NCBI GenBank assembly: GCA_016521575.1
Contig: JAEKDP010000007.1
Coordinates: forward strand, 124,001-188,000
Length of the DNA stretch: 64,000 nt
Direction of reading: 5' to 3'
Origin: Rhodobacteraceae bacterium F11138
GTDB lineage: Bacteria > Pseudomonadota > Alphaproteobacteria > Rhodobacterales > Rhodobacteraceae
Below, one piece after another: positions 26,417-36,232 of this stretch. Numbering within the stretch: the first letter of the stretch is position 1; each line of letters begins with the position of its first letter. The position numbers and the translations under genes are program-made. The notes below the pieces were generated by a model. The model was not told the origin of the DNA. It worked only from the letters and a program-made list of their open reading frames with translations, and did no database searches.

Positions 26417-27979
26417 TCACGCGGCCTCTCCGGATACGCCTGCCATCAACAGGCCCAGTTCTTTCTCGTCGGTTTCCTCGGGCAGTCGCACGCCCATGAC
26501 ATGGCCGTCGAACATCACCGCGATGCGATCGGCCAGGCCAAGGATTTCCTCCAGTTCGACGCTGACCAGCAGGATCGCCTTGCCCTGGTCGCGCAGATCG
26601 ACGATCTGCTTGTGAATGAACTCGATGGCGCCGATGTCGACACCCCGTGTGGGCTGACCCACCAGCAACAGATCCGGGTTGCATTCGATTTCACGGGCGA
26701 CGACGATTTTCTGCTGATTGCCGCCGCTGAAATTCTTGGCCGCAAGCCAGGGATCCGGCGGGCGGACGTCGAATTTCTCCATCTTGGCGGCGGTATCCGC
26801 GCGCAGCGCCGTGTTGTTCATCAGCGGCCCCCGGCAATAGGCATCGTTGCGGTGATAGCCAAAGGCGACGTTTTCCCAGGCGTGGAAATCCATGATCAGC
26901 CCTTCGCGCTGCCGGTCTTCGGGCACATGGGCAATGTGTTGCGCCCGGCGGGCCTGTCCATCGGCACCCGGGCCGGACAGCGCCAGAGGCGCGCCGTTCA
27001 GACGCACGGTTCCGGTTGCCGGGCGCATGCCGCCCAGAACCTCCAGAAGTTCGGATTGCCCGTTGCCCGCCACCCCGGCGATGCCCAGAATTTCACCCGC
27101 GCGCACGCTCAGATCAATCCCCTTGAGCCGCTCAACGCCCTTGTCATCCACGACGTGCAGGTTTTCGATTTGCAACACGGGCTTGCCGGGCTTTGCGGGC
27201 ATCTTGTCGACCCGCAGCAGGACCTTGCGCCCCACCATCAACTCGGCCAGATGTTCGGGGCTGGTGTCAGCCGTCTTGACCGTCGCCGTCATCTGTCCCC
27301 GGCGCATCACGCTGACCGTGTCGGTGATTTCCATGATTTCACGCAGCTTGTGCGTGATCAGAATGATGGTTTTCCCCTCCTGGCGCAGTCGATGCAGGAT
27401 GCGGAACAGCTGATCGGCCTCAGCCGGGGTCAAAACCCCGGTGGGTTCATCCAGAATCAGGATATCGGCCTGGCGATACAGCGCCTTCAGGATTTCGACG
27501 CGCTGCTGCATGCCGACGCCGATGTCTTCGATCAAGGCGTCCGGGTCCACGTTCAAACCGTATTCCTGCGCCAGATCGATCAGGCTGGCGCGGGCCTTGG
27601 CCAGGCTGGGTTTCAGCAGCCCGCCGTCCTCGGCGCCCAGGATGATGTTTTCCAGAACGGTGAAGTTCTCGACCAGTTTGAAATGCTGGAACACCATGCC
27701 GATGCCTGCGGCGATGGCGGCCTGGCTGTCGGGGATTTCGGTCCTTTTGCCAGCGATATGGATTTCGCCCGCGTCGGCCCGGTAAAACCCGTACAGGATG
27801 CTCATCAAGGTCGATTTCCCGGCGCCGTTCTCGCCGATGATCCCGTGAATGGTGCCCGGTGCGACCGAGATCGAGATATCCTTGTTGGCCTGCACGGGAC
27901 CGAACGCCTTGGAGATCCCGCGCAGTTCGATCGCCGGGGCGGCGGTGGATTGCCGCCCCGTATCGTTTTGCGTCGCCAC
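26417..27979 (-). CDS. BMP-family ABC importer ATP-binding protein
   Basis: A 520-residue tandem ATPase with two nucleotide-binding halves. The first has Walker A GENGAGKST near residue 52 and Walker B ILILDEPTG; the second, like other sugar/nucleoside ATPases, has a degenerate Walker A (GVAGNGQSELLE) and LLLVGQPTRGVDIG. FSGGNQQKIVVAREI is the ABC signature of the second half. It starts two bases after the binding-protein stop. It drives uptake through the two permeases downstream. Confidence 0.95.
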   Translation of the reverse strand: MATQNDTGRQSTAAPAIELRGISKAFGPVQANKDISISVAPGTIHGIIGENGAGKSTLMSILYGFYRADAGEIHIAGKRTEIPDSQAAIAAGIGMVFQHFKLVENFTVLENIILGAEDGGLLKPSLAKARASLIDLAQEYGLNVDPDALIEDIGVGMQQRVEILKALYRQADILILDEPTGVLTPAEADQLFRILHRLRQEGKTIILITHKLREIMEITDTVSVMRRGQMTATVKTADTSPEHLAELMVGRKVLLRVDKMPAKPGKPVLQIENLHVVDDKGVERLKGIDLSVRAGEILGIAGVAGNGQSELLEVLGGMRPATGTVRLNGAPLALSGPGADGQARRAQHIAHVPEDRQREGLIMDFHAWENVAFGYHRNDAYCRGPLMNNTALRADTAAKMEKFDVRPPDPWLAAKNFSGGNQQKIVVAREIECNPDLLLVGQPTRGVDIGAIEFIHKQIVDLRDQGKAILLVSVELEEILGLADRIAVMFDGHVMGVRLPEETDEKELGLLMAGVSGEAA

Positions 27980-27981
27980 GT

Positions 27982-28980
27982 TCAGAAGCTCAGGTCAGGG
28001 CAGCTGTCGTTTTCATAATAGCTGACCACCTTGGTGTCGCCATCGATGATGCTTTGGCGGGCGGCGTCGACGGCGGCTTTCATGTCGTCGGTCAACAGGG
28101 CTTCGTTGTTTTCATCCACCGCATAGCCCACGCCATTTTCGGCCAGCCCCAGGGTGAACACGCCGGTTTCCACGTCCGGCCCGGCCTTCATCGCGTCATA
28201 TACCGCCACGTCCACACGTTTGAGCATCGAGGTCAGCACCTTGCCCGGGTGCAGGTGATTCTGGTTGCTGTCGACCCCGATCGACAGGATCCCTTCATCG
28301 GCGGCGGTTTGCAGCACGCCCACGCCGGTGCCGCCCGCCGCGGCATAAATCACGTCCGCGCCCTGGCTGATCTGCGCCTTGGTCAGTTCGGACCCCTTGA
28401 CCGGGTCGTTCCAGGCCGCAGGCGTGGTGCCGGTCATGTTGGCAATGATTTTCGCATCCGGGTTCGCCGCTTTGACGCCCTGGGCGTAACCGCAGCCAAA
28501 GTGACGGATCAAGGGCACGTCCATGCCGCCGATAAAGCCCACGGTGCCGGTTTTGCTGGCCATCGCCGCCAACATCCCGACCAGATACGACCCTTCATGT
28601 TCGGCAAAACCGACCTGGCGGATGTTGGGCGCGTCCAGCCAGGTCACGTCGATCACGACGAACTTGGTGTCCGGATAGTCCGGCGCGACCGAGGCAAGCG
28701 GATCGGCCATGGCAAAGCCCATCGTGATCACCGGATTGGCACCGGCTTCGGCAAAGCGGCGCAGGGCCTGTTCGCGCTGCGCTTCGGATTGCATCTCGAT
28801 TTCGCGAAAGCTGCCGCCGGTCTCGTCGGCCCAGCGTTGCGCCCCGTTGAACGCGGCTTCGTTGAACGACTTGTCGAACTTGCCGCCCAGGTCGAAGATC
28901 AGCGCCGGTTCAGCCAGGGCCGCGCCGGCGCTCAGTGCGATAGCGGCTGCTGCGCCCATCAGGGATTTCATTAAAGTCAT
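27982..28980 (-). CDS. BMP-family ABC importer substrate-binding protein
   Basis: A 332-residue periplasmic binding protein of the Bmp/TmpC (PnrA-like) family. The signal peptide MTLMKSLMGAAAAIALSAG ends at ALA-EP. The mature part begins LIFDLGGKFDKSFNEAAFNG, the family's ligand-loop signature (FDLGG..DKSFN), and DVIYAAAGGTGVGVLQTA and GVDSNQNHLHPGKVLTSM follow. Members bind purine nucleosides or related ligands, and some bind lipids. The ATG at 28980 follows GGGAGA; an internal ATG at 28971 is possible. It heads the four-gene cassette. Confidence 0.93.
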   Translation of the reverse strand: MTLMKSLMGAAAAIALSAGAALAEPALIFDLGGKFDKSFNEAAFNGAQRWADETGGSFREIEMQSEAQREQALRRFAEAGANPVITMGFAMADPLASVAPDYPDTKFVVIDVTWLDAPNIRQVGFAEHEGSYLVGMLAAMASKTGTVGFIGGMDVPLIRHFGCGYAQGVKAANPDAKIIANMTGTTPAAWNDPVKGSELTKAQISQGADVIYAAAGGTGVGVLQTAADEGILSIGVDSNQNHLHPGKVLTSMLKRVDVAVYDAMKAGPDVETGVFTLGLAENGVGYAVDENNEALLTDDMKAAVDAARQSIIDGDTKVVSYYENDSCPDLSF

Positions 28981-29067
28981 GTGGAGTCTCCCGGTTGGTT
29001 CTTGTGGTGGGCGGCCAGAGTCCTGTCCGTTGGCCCGGTCCTTGGGCAATTCTGCCGCGATGGTTCA

Positions 29068-29097
29068 AATAAGGCCGCAGGCGATGCGAAGGGTCAA
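29068..29097 (-). promoter_or_regulatory. Candidate sigma70 promoter of the BMP importer operon
   Basis: On the minus strand TTGACC (29097-29092) is followed after 18 bases by CTTATT (29073-29068). Transcription would start near 29061, leaving a leader of about 80 bases before the binding-protein start. The -35 is strong and the -10 fair. Confidence 0.4.
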
Positions 29098-29137
29098 CCG
29101 CTTTTTGTGCCGTGATGCCGGGATTTACGCTCTGTCG

Positions 29138-29551
29138 TCAGGGCAGGGGCCGGGCCATCAGGATCGCATCCGCCGGTGCGGCCCCGGCGCGCGGGTAATA
29201 CCCGGCGCGGCGGCCGCAGATGTCATAGCCACAGGCCGCATACAGCGCCCGCGCCGCAGGGTTGTCGGATGCCACCTCCAGAAACGCCCGGGTTGCGCCA
29301 AGCGAGGCGGCCATCTGTTGCCATTGCGTCATGCAGCGTTGGGCCAGCCCCTGCCCCTGGTGGCGCGGGTGCGTTGCAATGGTCAGCAGTTCGGCTTCGT
29401 CGGCGATCACCCGGATCAACGCAAAGCAGCGCGCATCGCCAATGATGTGGCAGAAACGGTTCTCTAGCAGCGCGGTGAATTCATCCGCGCTCCAGGGGCG
29501 GGCGGGATGAAAGGCGGCGGCATGGGTGGCCGCCATGTCCTGTGGCGTCAT
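29138..29551 (-). CDS. rimI: Ribosomal-protein-alanine N-acetyltransferase-like GNAT enzyme
   Basis: A 137-residue GNAT acetyltransferase that should acetylate a protein N-terminus (RimI acts on ribosomal protein S18). The acetyl-CoA loop is THPRHQGQGLAQRCM near residue 75 and the C-terminal strand LEVASDNPAARALYAACGY is the RimI signature. It overlaps the tsaB stop by one base (TGATG). The tsaB-rimI order is typical of bacteria where the two are co-transcribed, which supports the name over a generic acetyltransferase. Confidence 0.85.
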   Translation of the reverse strand: MTPQDMAATHAAAFHPARPWSADEFTALLENRFCHIIGDARCFALIRVIADEAELLTIATHPRHQGQGLAQRCMTQWQQMAASLGATRAFLEVASDNPAARALYAACGYDICGRRAGYYPRAGAAPADAILMARPLP

Positions 29552-30150
29552 CAATCCAGCAGGACTGGCGGCAGATCGCGGGACGGGGCCGCATCCGCCG
29601 CGCGGGCATAAAGCGGGGCAGGCGGCTGCGTGGTCGTTTGCCAGGTTTGCGCCGCCACCCGCGCAATTGCGGCCGCCAGCCCCGCCGGGCAGGCGTCGGC
29701 CCGCAGCGGATGTCCGGTGGTGCGTTCGGCCTCGGCCGTCGTCATGAGCCGGGGCAGGGCCGCGGGCGCGTCCGGCGTGCACAGATAGACCTGATCGCGC
29801 GGAGCCGGTATCGCGTGCACCGAAGTCGGGTCCATCATCGTCCGCGCCTGACACCCTGATACACCCACCGCCGGAATGTCCAGCCCCAGCGCCAGCCCGC
29901 GCGCGGCAGAGACAGCGATCCGGATTCCGGTGAAATTGCCCGGCCCGACACCGACGCCCAGAGCATCCAGATCACGCCAGCCGACCCCGCCCTTGGCCAG
30001 CACATCTTCGAGCAGGGGCATCAATCGTTCGGCCTGTCCGCGCTGCATCGGTTCAGCCTGTTCGGCAACAACCCGATCGCCCGACAGCAAAGCGGCCGCG
30101 CATTGCGCGGCCGATGTATCAAATCCAAGGATCAGCGCGTCAGACGGCAA
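29551..30150 (-). CDS. tsaB: tRNA threonylcarbamoyladenosine biosynthesis protein TsaB
   Basis: TsaB is the scaffold partner of TsaD and TsaE in forming N6-threonylcarbamoyladenosine at position 37 of ANN-decoding tRNAs. The 199-residue ASKHA-fold protein starts MPSDALILGFDTSAAQCAAALL, with the TsaB DTS motif, and GVGVGPGNFTGIRIAVSAARGLAL is the core. It overlaps nifU by 11 bases and rimI by one. Length is a little short but within the family range. Confidence 0.92.
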   Translation of the reverse strand: MPSDALILGFDTSAAQCAAALLSGDRVVAEQAEPMQRGQAERLMPLLEDVLAKGGVGWRDLDALGVGVGPGNFTGIRIAVSAARGLALGLDIPAVGVSGCQARTMMDPTSVHAIPAPRDQVYLCTPDAPAALPRLMTTAEAERTTGHPLRADACPAGLAAAIARVAAQTWQTTTQPPAPLYARAADAAPSRDLPPVLLD

Positions 30151-30703
30151 CCGGGCGCACCTCGGTCACTTCGGGAATATAGTGGCGCAACAGGTTCTCG
30201 ATGCCCATTTTCAGCGTCAGGGTCGAGGACGGGCATCCCGCGCAAGCACCCTGCATATGCAGATAGACCACGCCGCGTTCGAACCCGTGGAAGGTGATGT
30301 CTCCGCCATCCTGGGCCACGGCGGGACGCACTCGGCTATCCAGCAGTTCCTTGATCTGGTCGACGATTTCGGAATCTTCGCCGCTGTGCTCTGCATGGCC
30401 CGAGTCGGCGGTGCTGCCGTCGTCCATCACGGGTTGTCCGGACTGATAATGTTCCATCACAGCCCCCAGGATCGCGGGCTTGATGTGATCCCATTCAACC
30501 GACTCCTGTTTGGTCACGGTGACGAAATCATTGCCGAAAAACACGCCGGTGACGCCGCTCACGGCAAAGATCCGTTGTGCCAGCGGGGATTTCTGCGCCG
30601 TGTCGGCTGTGGGAAAATCTGCGGTCCCGACGGGCAGGACTGTCTGACCGGGCAGGAATTTCAGCGTTGCGGGGTTCGGGGTCGATTCCGTCTGTATGAA
30701 CAT
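30140..30703 (-). CDS. NifU/NfuA-like iron-sulfur scaffold protein
   Basis: A 187-residue protein with an N-terminal Nfu domain (MFIQTESTPNPATLKFLPGQ) and a C-terminal NifU domain with VYLHMQGACAGCPSSTLTLK, where the CxxC pair binds or delivers a [4Fe-4S] cluster. Between them is a short acidic linker (DDGSTADSGHAEHSGEDSE). It would carry clusters to targets such as the aconitase or lipoate-synthase family. It starts with AAGGAG upstream and heads the nifU-tsaB-rimI unit. Confidence 0.93.
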   Translation of the reverse strand: MFIQTESTPNPATLKFLPGQTVLPVGTADFPTADTAQKSPLAQRIFAVSGVTGVFFGNDFVTVTKQESVEWDHIKPAILGAVMEHYQSGQPVMDDGSTADSGHAEHSGEDSEIVDQIKELLDSRVRPAVAQDGGDITFHGFERGVVYLHMQGACAGCPSSTLTLKMGIENLLRHYIPEVTEVRPVAV

Positions 30704-30733
30704 CTGAGATGCTCCTTTCTAGCTCTGCCCTTC

Positions 30734-30762
30734 AATATGCGCGCGCACCCGCGCAAGGTCAA
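30734..30762 (-). promoter_or_regulatory. Candidate promoter of the nifU-tsaB-rimI unit
   Basis: On the minus strand TTGACC (30762-30757) and CATATT (30739-30734) are spaced 17 bases. The start site would be near 30727, about 24 bases before the nifU ATG, with the AAGGAG site inside the leader. Good match to a sigma70 promoter. Confidence 0.55.
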
Positions 30763-30883
30763 GGATTGGAATGATTCTAAAGTTGTTGCCCGACCCGACA
30801 GATCCCGCAATGATCCCGGCGGGCCGCCCCGGTAAAACGCGCGGGATGGCCCGTGTTTTGCTGCAATAACTGCCGTGCAGACG

Positions 30884-31339
30884 TCAGGTGATGGCTTCCA
30901 GCTTTTCCTTGCTCAGATCCCCCGGAACGATGGTAATCGGAATCGGCAGGGATCCGGCGGTGCGGGTCAGTTGCGACACCAGGGGGCCGGGGCCTTTCTT
31001 GTCTGTGCCCGCGCCCAGCACCAGCACGCCGATTTCGGAGTCCTCCTGGATCTGGGCGATGATTTCGTTCACCGGCTCGCCTTCGCGAATCACAAGCGCG
31101 GGGTCGACGTTCTGGCGGTCGCGCATCCACTTGGCAAACACGTCGAAATGGGCCTGGATGCGTTCGCGTGCTTCTTCGCGCATCACCTCGCCGACCCCGA
31201 TCCAGTGGTTGAATTCATCCGGACGGATGATCGACAGAATTGCCACGCCACCACCGGTATGGGCGGCGCGCATTGCGGCGAAGCGCATCGCGTTCAAACA
31301 TTCACGGCTGTCGTCCAGAACGACAAGAAACTTGCGCAT
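30884..31339 (-). CDS. Universal stress protein, UspA family
   Basis: A 151-residue cytoplasmic alpha/beta protein. It starts MRKFLVVLDDSRECLNAMRF, the first strand and helix of the Usp fold, and near the C-terminus has LGAGTDKKGPGPLVSQLTRT and PIPITIVPG, matching the G-2x-G-9x-G(S/T) ATP-loop position, though GGG is interrupted by KK. It would bind ATP or AMP under stress; the target is unknown. It is a single gene on the minus strand, 59 bases after the aminotransferase start-side neighbour and 180 bases before nifU. Confidence 0.9.
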   Translation of the reverse strand: MRKFLVVLDDSRECLNAMRFAAMRAAHTGGGVAILSIIRPDEFNHWIGVGEVMREEARERIQAHFDVFAKWMRDRQNVDPALVIREGEPVNEIIAQIQEDSEIGVLVLGAGTDKKGPGPLVSQLTRTAGSLPIPITIVPGDLSKEKLEAIT

Positions 31340-31398
31340 GACGGCCCTTTCCTTTGGTGTTCGCGATCATGCCGCAGCCGTGCGGTGCTGGCAATGCT

Positions 31399-32280
31399 TC
31401 AGGCGGGCCGGGCGTTTGCGGTCTCGGATGCGGCCCAGTCCCAGTACATTTCGCGCAACCGGCGGGTCACTGGTCCGACCTGATATTGCGTATCGTCAAA
31501 GGCGGTGACAGGGGTGATTTTGGACATGTTCCCGGTCGTGAACACTTCGTCCGCGGCGGAAAAATCATCAAAGCCCAGAACGCATTCATGCACCACGACC
31601 CCGTCGGCCTTCAGGTTCGATATGTGGCGCGCACGGGTGATTCCGGCCAGAAAGGTGCCGTTGGGAATCGGTGTGAACACTTCGCCATCGCGGACCATGA
31701 AGATGTTGGCCGTCGCGGTTTCGGCGACGTTGCCCATCGCATCCGCGACCAGCGCGTTGTGGAAACCCTTGCTGCGGGCTTCGGTCAGCATCCGGGCATT
31801 GTTCGGATACAGACATCCGGCTTTGGCATCGACCACGGCATCGTCGATCACCGGGCGGCGGAATCGGGTGCGGGTCAGGGTGGTGCTGGCTTCGGGCGGG
31901 GCCATGGGGATTTCTTCCAGAGAGACGGCAAAGCCGGTGCTGTCCGCTTGCGGCACGATGGCGCTGACATCGCCGTCGATGCCCCAATACATCGGCCGGA
32001 TATAGACGGCGGCGTCCTTGGGATAGGTGGCCAGACCTTCGTGAATCAGGTCGATCATCTGGTCGGCGGTGACGGTGGGCGTCAGCATCAGGGCCCGCGC
32101 CGAGCGGTTCACGCGTTCACAATGGGGGCGCAGGTCGGGTGTCAACCCGTTGAACATGCGCGCGCCATCGAATACGCCGCTGCCCAGCCAGGCCCCGTGG
32201 TCTGCGGCCCGCATGATCGCGACGTCGCCATCGTGCCAGGTGCCGTTGAAATAAGTGCGGATATTGCTGCCGGTTGCCAT
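31399..32280 (-). CDS. ilvE: Branched-chain amino acid aminotransferase
   Basis: A 293-residue PLP-dependent fold-type IV transaminase that interconverts branched-chain amino acids and their 2-oxo acids. LGSGVFDGARMFNG near residue 32 and RPMYWGIDGDVSAI near 95 are the BCAT substrate-loop motifs, and AKAGCLYPNNARMLTEARSKG includes the PLP-Lys region with GNVAETATANIFMVRDG following. Alternatives in the same fold (D-amino acid aminotransferase, aminodeoxychorismate lyase) fit less well. It diverges from rplO. Confidence 0.87.
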   Translation of the reverse strand: MATGSNIRTYFNGTWHDGDVAIMRAADHGAWLGSGVFDGARMFNGLTPDLRPHCERVNRSARALMLTPTVTADQMIDLIHEGLATYPKDAAVYIRPMYWGIDGDVSAIVPQADSTGFAVSLEEIPMAPPEASTTLTRTRFRRPVIDDAVVDAKAGCLYPNNARMLTEARSKGFHNALVADAMGNVAETATANIFMVRDGEVFTPIPNGTFLAGITRARHISNLKADGVVVHECVLGFDDFSAADEVFTTGNMSKITPVTAFDDTQYQVGPVTRRLREMYWDWAASETANARPA

Positions 32281-32424
32281 GGTCCAAATCCTCCTGCGCG
32301 GGACGTTAGGCGCGATTAGGTCAGACGTCCAGACCTTGTGGCACCGTGACGGTTATTTCGGCCGGCCCGTCCTGGTCTGCGGTCGGCGCGATTGGCGGCT
32401 GGTGCGGAAATCCGTTTGCACGGC

Positions 32425-32453
32425 TTGAACCGCGCGCGGTCCTCGCCTATACG
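32425..32453 (+). promoter_or_regulatory. Strong candidate sigma70 promoter for rplO-secY
   Basis: TTGAAC (32425-32430) and TATACG (32448-32453) are spaced exactly 17 bases and point at rplO. The start site would be near 32460, giving a leader of about 93 bases before rplO. This is the best promoter match I saw in the window, and lies in the 272-base gap between ilvE and rplO. Confidence 0.6.
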
Positions 32454-32552
32454 CCCTCGGTGGGCTGCCGCAGTTGGCACGACTCACTATCGAAACGCCG
32501 CGTTCGGTCGCTCCCGTCGCTGGGGGCCGCATCCGGCAAAAGGAGAAGCGAC

Positions 32553-33026
32553 ATGAAACTGAATGAACTGCGCGACAACGAAGGCGCAACCAAGAAACGC
32601 AAGCGGATTGGCCGTGGCCCGGGATCGGGAACAGGCAAGACCGGCGGGCGTGGTATCAAGGGTCAGAAATCCCGTTCGGGTGTTGCCATCAACGGCTATG
32701 AGGGCGGCCAGATGCCGCTGTATCAGCGTTTGCCCAAGCGTGGGTTCAACAAGCCGAACCGCAAGTCCTATGCCGTTGTGAACCTGGGCCTGATCCAGAA
32801 ATTCATCGACGCCAAGAAGATCGACGCCGACCAGCCCATCACCGAAGATGCACTGATCGCCAGCGGTCTGGTGCGGCGCAAGCTGGATGGTATCCGCGTT
32901 CTGGCCAAGGGCGATATCAGCGCCAAGGTTACGCTGCAGGTCACCGGCGCGTCCAAATCGGCCGTGCAGGCTGTCGAGAAAGCGGGCGGCTCACTGGCGG
33001 TCACACCTGCGGCTGCAGCAGAATAA
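32553..33026 (+). CDS. rplO: 50S ribosomal protein L15
   Basis: L15 binds 23S rRNA during assembly of the large subunit. The 157-residue protein starts [20 protein letters not shown], with the basic Gly-rich N-terminal extension [20 protein letters not shown] and then a globular domain. The ATG at 32553 follows AGGAGAAG. It is the first gene of this ribosomal block; in many bacteria it would follow rpsE and rpmD, which are absent here. It is separated from secY by a 111-base gap with a hairpin. Confidence 0.97.
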   Translation: MKLNELRDNEGATKKRKRIGRGPGSGTGKTGGRGIKGQKSRSGVAINGYEGGQMPLYQRLPKRGFNKPNRKSYAVVNLGLIQKFIDAKKIDADQPITEDALIASGLVRRKLDGIRVLAKGDISAKVTLQVTGASKSAVQAVEKAGGSLAVTPAAAAE

Positions 33027-33078
33027 CGGGTTGTGAGCGGTGATGATGCCGCTTACATAACCTGCAAGTTTTCCCATG

Positions 33079-33114
33079 ACGCCGCCCGAGCCGGAAAACG
33101 GTTCAGGGCGGCGT
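33079..33114 (+). terminator. Terminator-like hairpin between rplO and secY
   Basis: ACGCCGCCC at 33079-33087 pairs exactly with GGGCGGCGT at 33106-33114 around an 18-base loop that itself holds CCG-AAAA-CGG. No T-tract follows, so it may attenuate, protect or pause transcription and not stop it; secY is expected to be co-transcribed. Confidence 0.45.
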
Positions 33115-33137
33115 TGTCATAAAAGAGACCCCATTTC

Positions 33138-34498
<1,361 letters not shown>

Positions 34499-34502
<4 letters not shown>

Positions 34503-35143
34503 ACATCATTCTGTTGGGACCGCCGGGGGCGGGCAAGGGTACGCAGGCCCGGCATCTGGTCGAAACCCGCGACATGGTGCAGCTCAGCACCGGGGACATG
34601 CTGCGCGAAGCCAAGGACAGCGGCACGGAAATGGGTCTGCGCGTCGCCGAAGTGATGGCGCGCGGCGAACTGGTCACCGACGAGATCGTGATCGGGCTTA
34701 TCCGTGAAAAGCTGGAAGCGGGCGGCGGGTCCGGTTTCATCTTCGATGGTTTCCCCCGCACCCTGGCGCAGGCCGATGCGCTGGGGGAATTGCTCGCGAC
34801 CACGGGCCAGTCGCTGGATGCCGTGATTGAAATGCAGGTTGACGATGAAGCCCTGGTGGCGCGCATCACCGCGCGTTCGACCTGTGGCGCCTGCGGCGAA
34901 GTCTATAACGACATCACCAAGCCGCAGCCGTCCGATGGAAAATGTTCCAACTGCGGCGCGTCCGATTTCAAGCGTCGCGCGGATGACAACGAAGAGTCGC
35001 TGCGCACGCGACTGATGGAATATTACAAGAAGACCTCGCCGCTGATCGGCTATTATCATGCCAAGGGACAGCTTCGGACCGTCGACGGGCTGGGCGATAT
35101 CGACGCCGTCCAGGGCGCGATCGCGCAGGTGCTTGACAATTGA
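34499..35143 (+). CDS. adk: Adenylate kinase with zinc lid
   Basis: Adk converts AMP and ATP to two ADP. The 214-residue protein has the P-loop [10 protein letters not shown] at residues 7-16, the AMP-binding [14 protein letters not shown], and a lid domain with [10 protein letters not shown] and KCSNCGASD, a four-Cys zinc-binding form common in Gram-positives and alphaproteobacteria. Its ATG overlaps the secY stop (ATGA), the classic secY-adk arrangement. After it comes a hairpin-rich gap of 198 bases before rpsM. Confidence 0.97.
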
Positions 35144-35170
35144 TTGCACGGGGCTTGACCCCTGGTGCAA
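35144..35170 (+). terminator. Hairpin after adk overlapping a promoter -35
   Basis: TTGCAC-GGGG at 35144-35153 pairs with CCCC (35159-35162) and GTGCAA (35165-35170), with a two-base bulge. It begins just after the adk stop, lacks a T-tract, and its descending arm covers the -35 of the downstream promoter. It could partly separate adk from rpsM transcription. Confidence 0.4.
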
Positions 35171-35183
35171 AAGCCCCTATCGA
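35155..35183 (+). promoter_or_regulatory. Candidate promoter for rpsM-rpsK-rpoA-rplQ
   Basis: TTGACC (35155-35160) and TATCGA (35178-35183) are 17 bases apart. Transcription would start near 35190, leaving a leader of about 150 bases. It would give the alpha-operon genes a promoter separate from rplO-secY-adk. Confidence 0.5.
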
Positions 35184-35341
35184 CCAGCATCTCGCAAGAG
35201 AATCAAATCTGTGCGCTGTCTGACTTGGCGCGCGGGACCACCTCATAAAGAATGCTGGGTCCGATGGCGACACTGCCAAGGCCAAGCGTTGTGAAAAAAG
35301 GGTCTGGAACTACGGACCCGCAACGAAAAGGAAAGTGACAC

Positions 35342-35710
35342 GTGGCACGTATTGCCGGCGTAAATATCCCGACTGCCAAGCGGGTACCAATCGCCCTGAC
35401 CTATATCACCGGAATCGGCAACACTTCGGCCAAGCAGATCTGCGAAGCCGTGGGCATCGATGCGACCCGGCGCGTAAATGAACTGAGCGACAGCGAAGTT
35501 CTGCAGATCCGCGAGCACATCGACGCGAATTTCACCGTCGAAGGCGACCTGCGTCGTGAAACGCAGATGAACATCAAGCGTCTGATGGATCTGGGCTGCT
35601 ATCGCGGTCTGCGTCATCGCCGCAACCTGCCGGTTCGCGGTCAGCGCACCCACACCAATGCCCGCACGCGCAAAGGCCCCGCAAAGGCCATTGCCGGCAA
35701 GAAGAAGTAA
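35342..35710 (+). CDS. rpsM: 30S ribosomal protein S13
   Basis: S13 sits in the head of the small subunit and contacts the P-site tRNA. The 122-residue protein begins with a GTG codon: [20 protein letters not shown] is the conserved start, followed by a helix-turn-helix ([15 protein letters not shown]) and the basic tail [19 protein letters not shown]. It lies 198 bases after adk and 13 before rpsK. Confidence 0.97.
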   Translation: MARIAGVNIPTAKRVPIALTYITGIGNTSAKQICEAVGIDATRRVNELSDSEVLQIREHIDANFTVEGDLRRETQMNIKRLMDLGCYRGLRHRRNLPVRGQRTHTNARTRKGPAKAIAGKKK

Positions 35711-35723
35711 GGGGGTCTGACCG

Positions 35724-36113
35724 ATGGCACGTGATAAACGCGTAGCGAAGAAGAAAGTCCGCAAGAACATCGCCGCCGGTGTGGCGCATGTGAACAGCAG
35801 CTTCAACAACACCAAAATTCTGATCTCCGACGTTCAGGGCAATGCGATCAGCTGGTCGTCCGCTGGCACCATGGGCTTCAAGGGATCGCGCAAATCGACT
35901 CCCTATGCGGCTCAGATGGCGGCAGAGGACGCGGGCAAGAAGGCCCAGGATCACGGCGTCAAGACGCTGGAAGTCGAAGTTCAGGGCCCCGGTTCCGGTC
36001 GCGAAAGCGCGCTGCGCGCATTGGCGGCCGTGGGATTCAACATCACCTCGATCCGCGACGTCACGCCGATGGCGCATAACGGCTGCCGCCCGCCAAAGCG
36101 CCGCCGCGTCTAA
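35724..36113 (+). CDS. rpsK: 30S ribosomal protein S11
   Basis: S11 sits in the platform of the small subunit near the E site. The 129-residue protein begins [20 protein letters not shown] and has the core [20 protein letters not shown] and [20 protein letters not shown], ending in the basic CRPPKRRRV. Starts 13 bases after rpsM. A hairpin follows in the gap to rpoA. Confidence 0.98.
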   Translation: MARDKRVAKKKVRKNIAAGVAHVNSSFNNTKILISDVQGNAISWSSAGTMGFKGSRKSTPYAAQMAAEDAGKKAQDHGVKTLEVEVQGPGSGRESALRALAAVGFNITSIRDVTPMAHNGCRPPKRRRV

Positions 36114-36130
36114 GAACTGATTTCTGTACC

Positions 36131-36156
36131 GGGGCCGCGCGTCTGTGCACGGCCCC
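36131..36156 (+). terminator. Hairpin between rpsK and rpoA
   Basis: GGGGCCG (36131-36137) pairs with CGGCCCC (36150-36156) around a 12-base loop, 17 bases after the rpsK stop. No T-tract follows, so full termination is unlikely; a partial attenuator or RNA-stability element is possible. Confidence 0.35.
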
Positions 36157-36232
36157 TGTCTGCCGTATTGCTGAAACCTCGGGCGCTTGCATCAGATCTG
36201 GTCATGGGATGCACGCAGGAATGGAGGGACAC

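Noticed and set aside
26321-28018. Long plus-strand frame opposite the BMP ATPase
   Set aside because: Composition is typical of a GC-rich shadow and it is fully antisense to a strong tandem ATPase gene.
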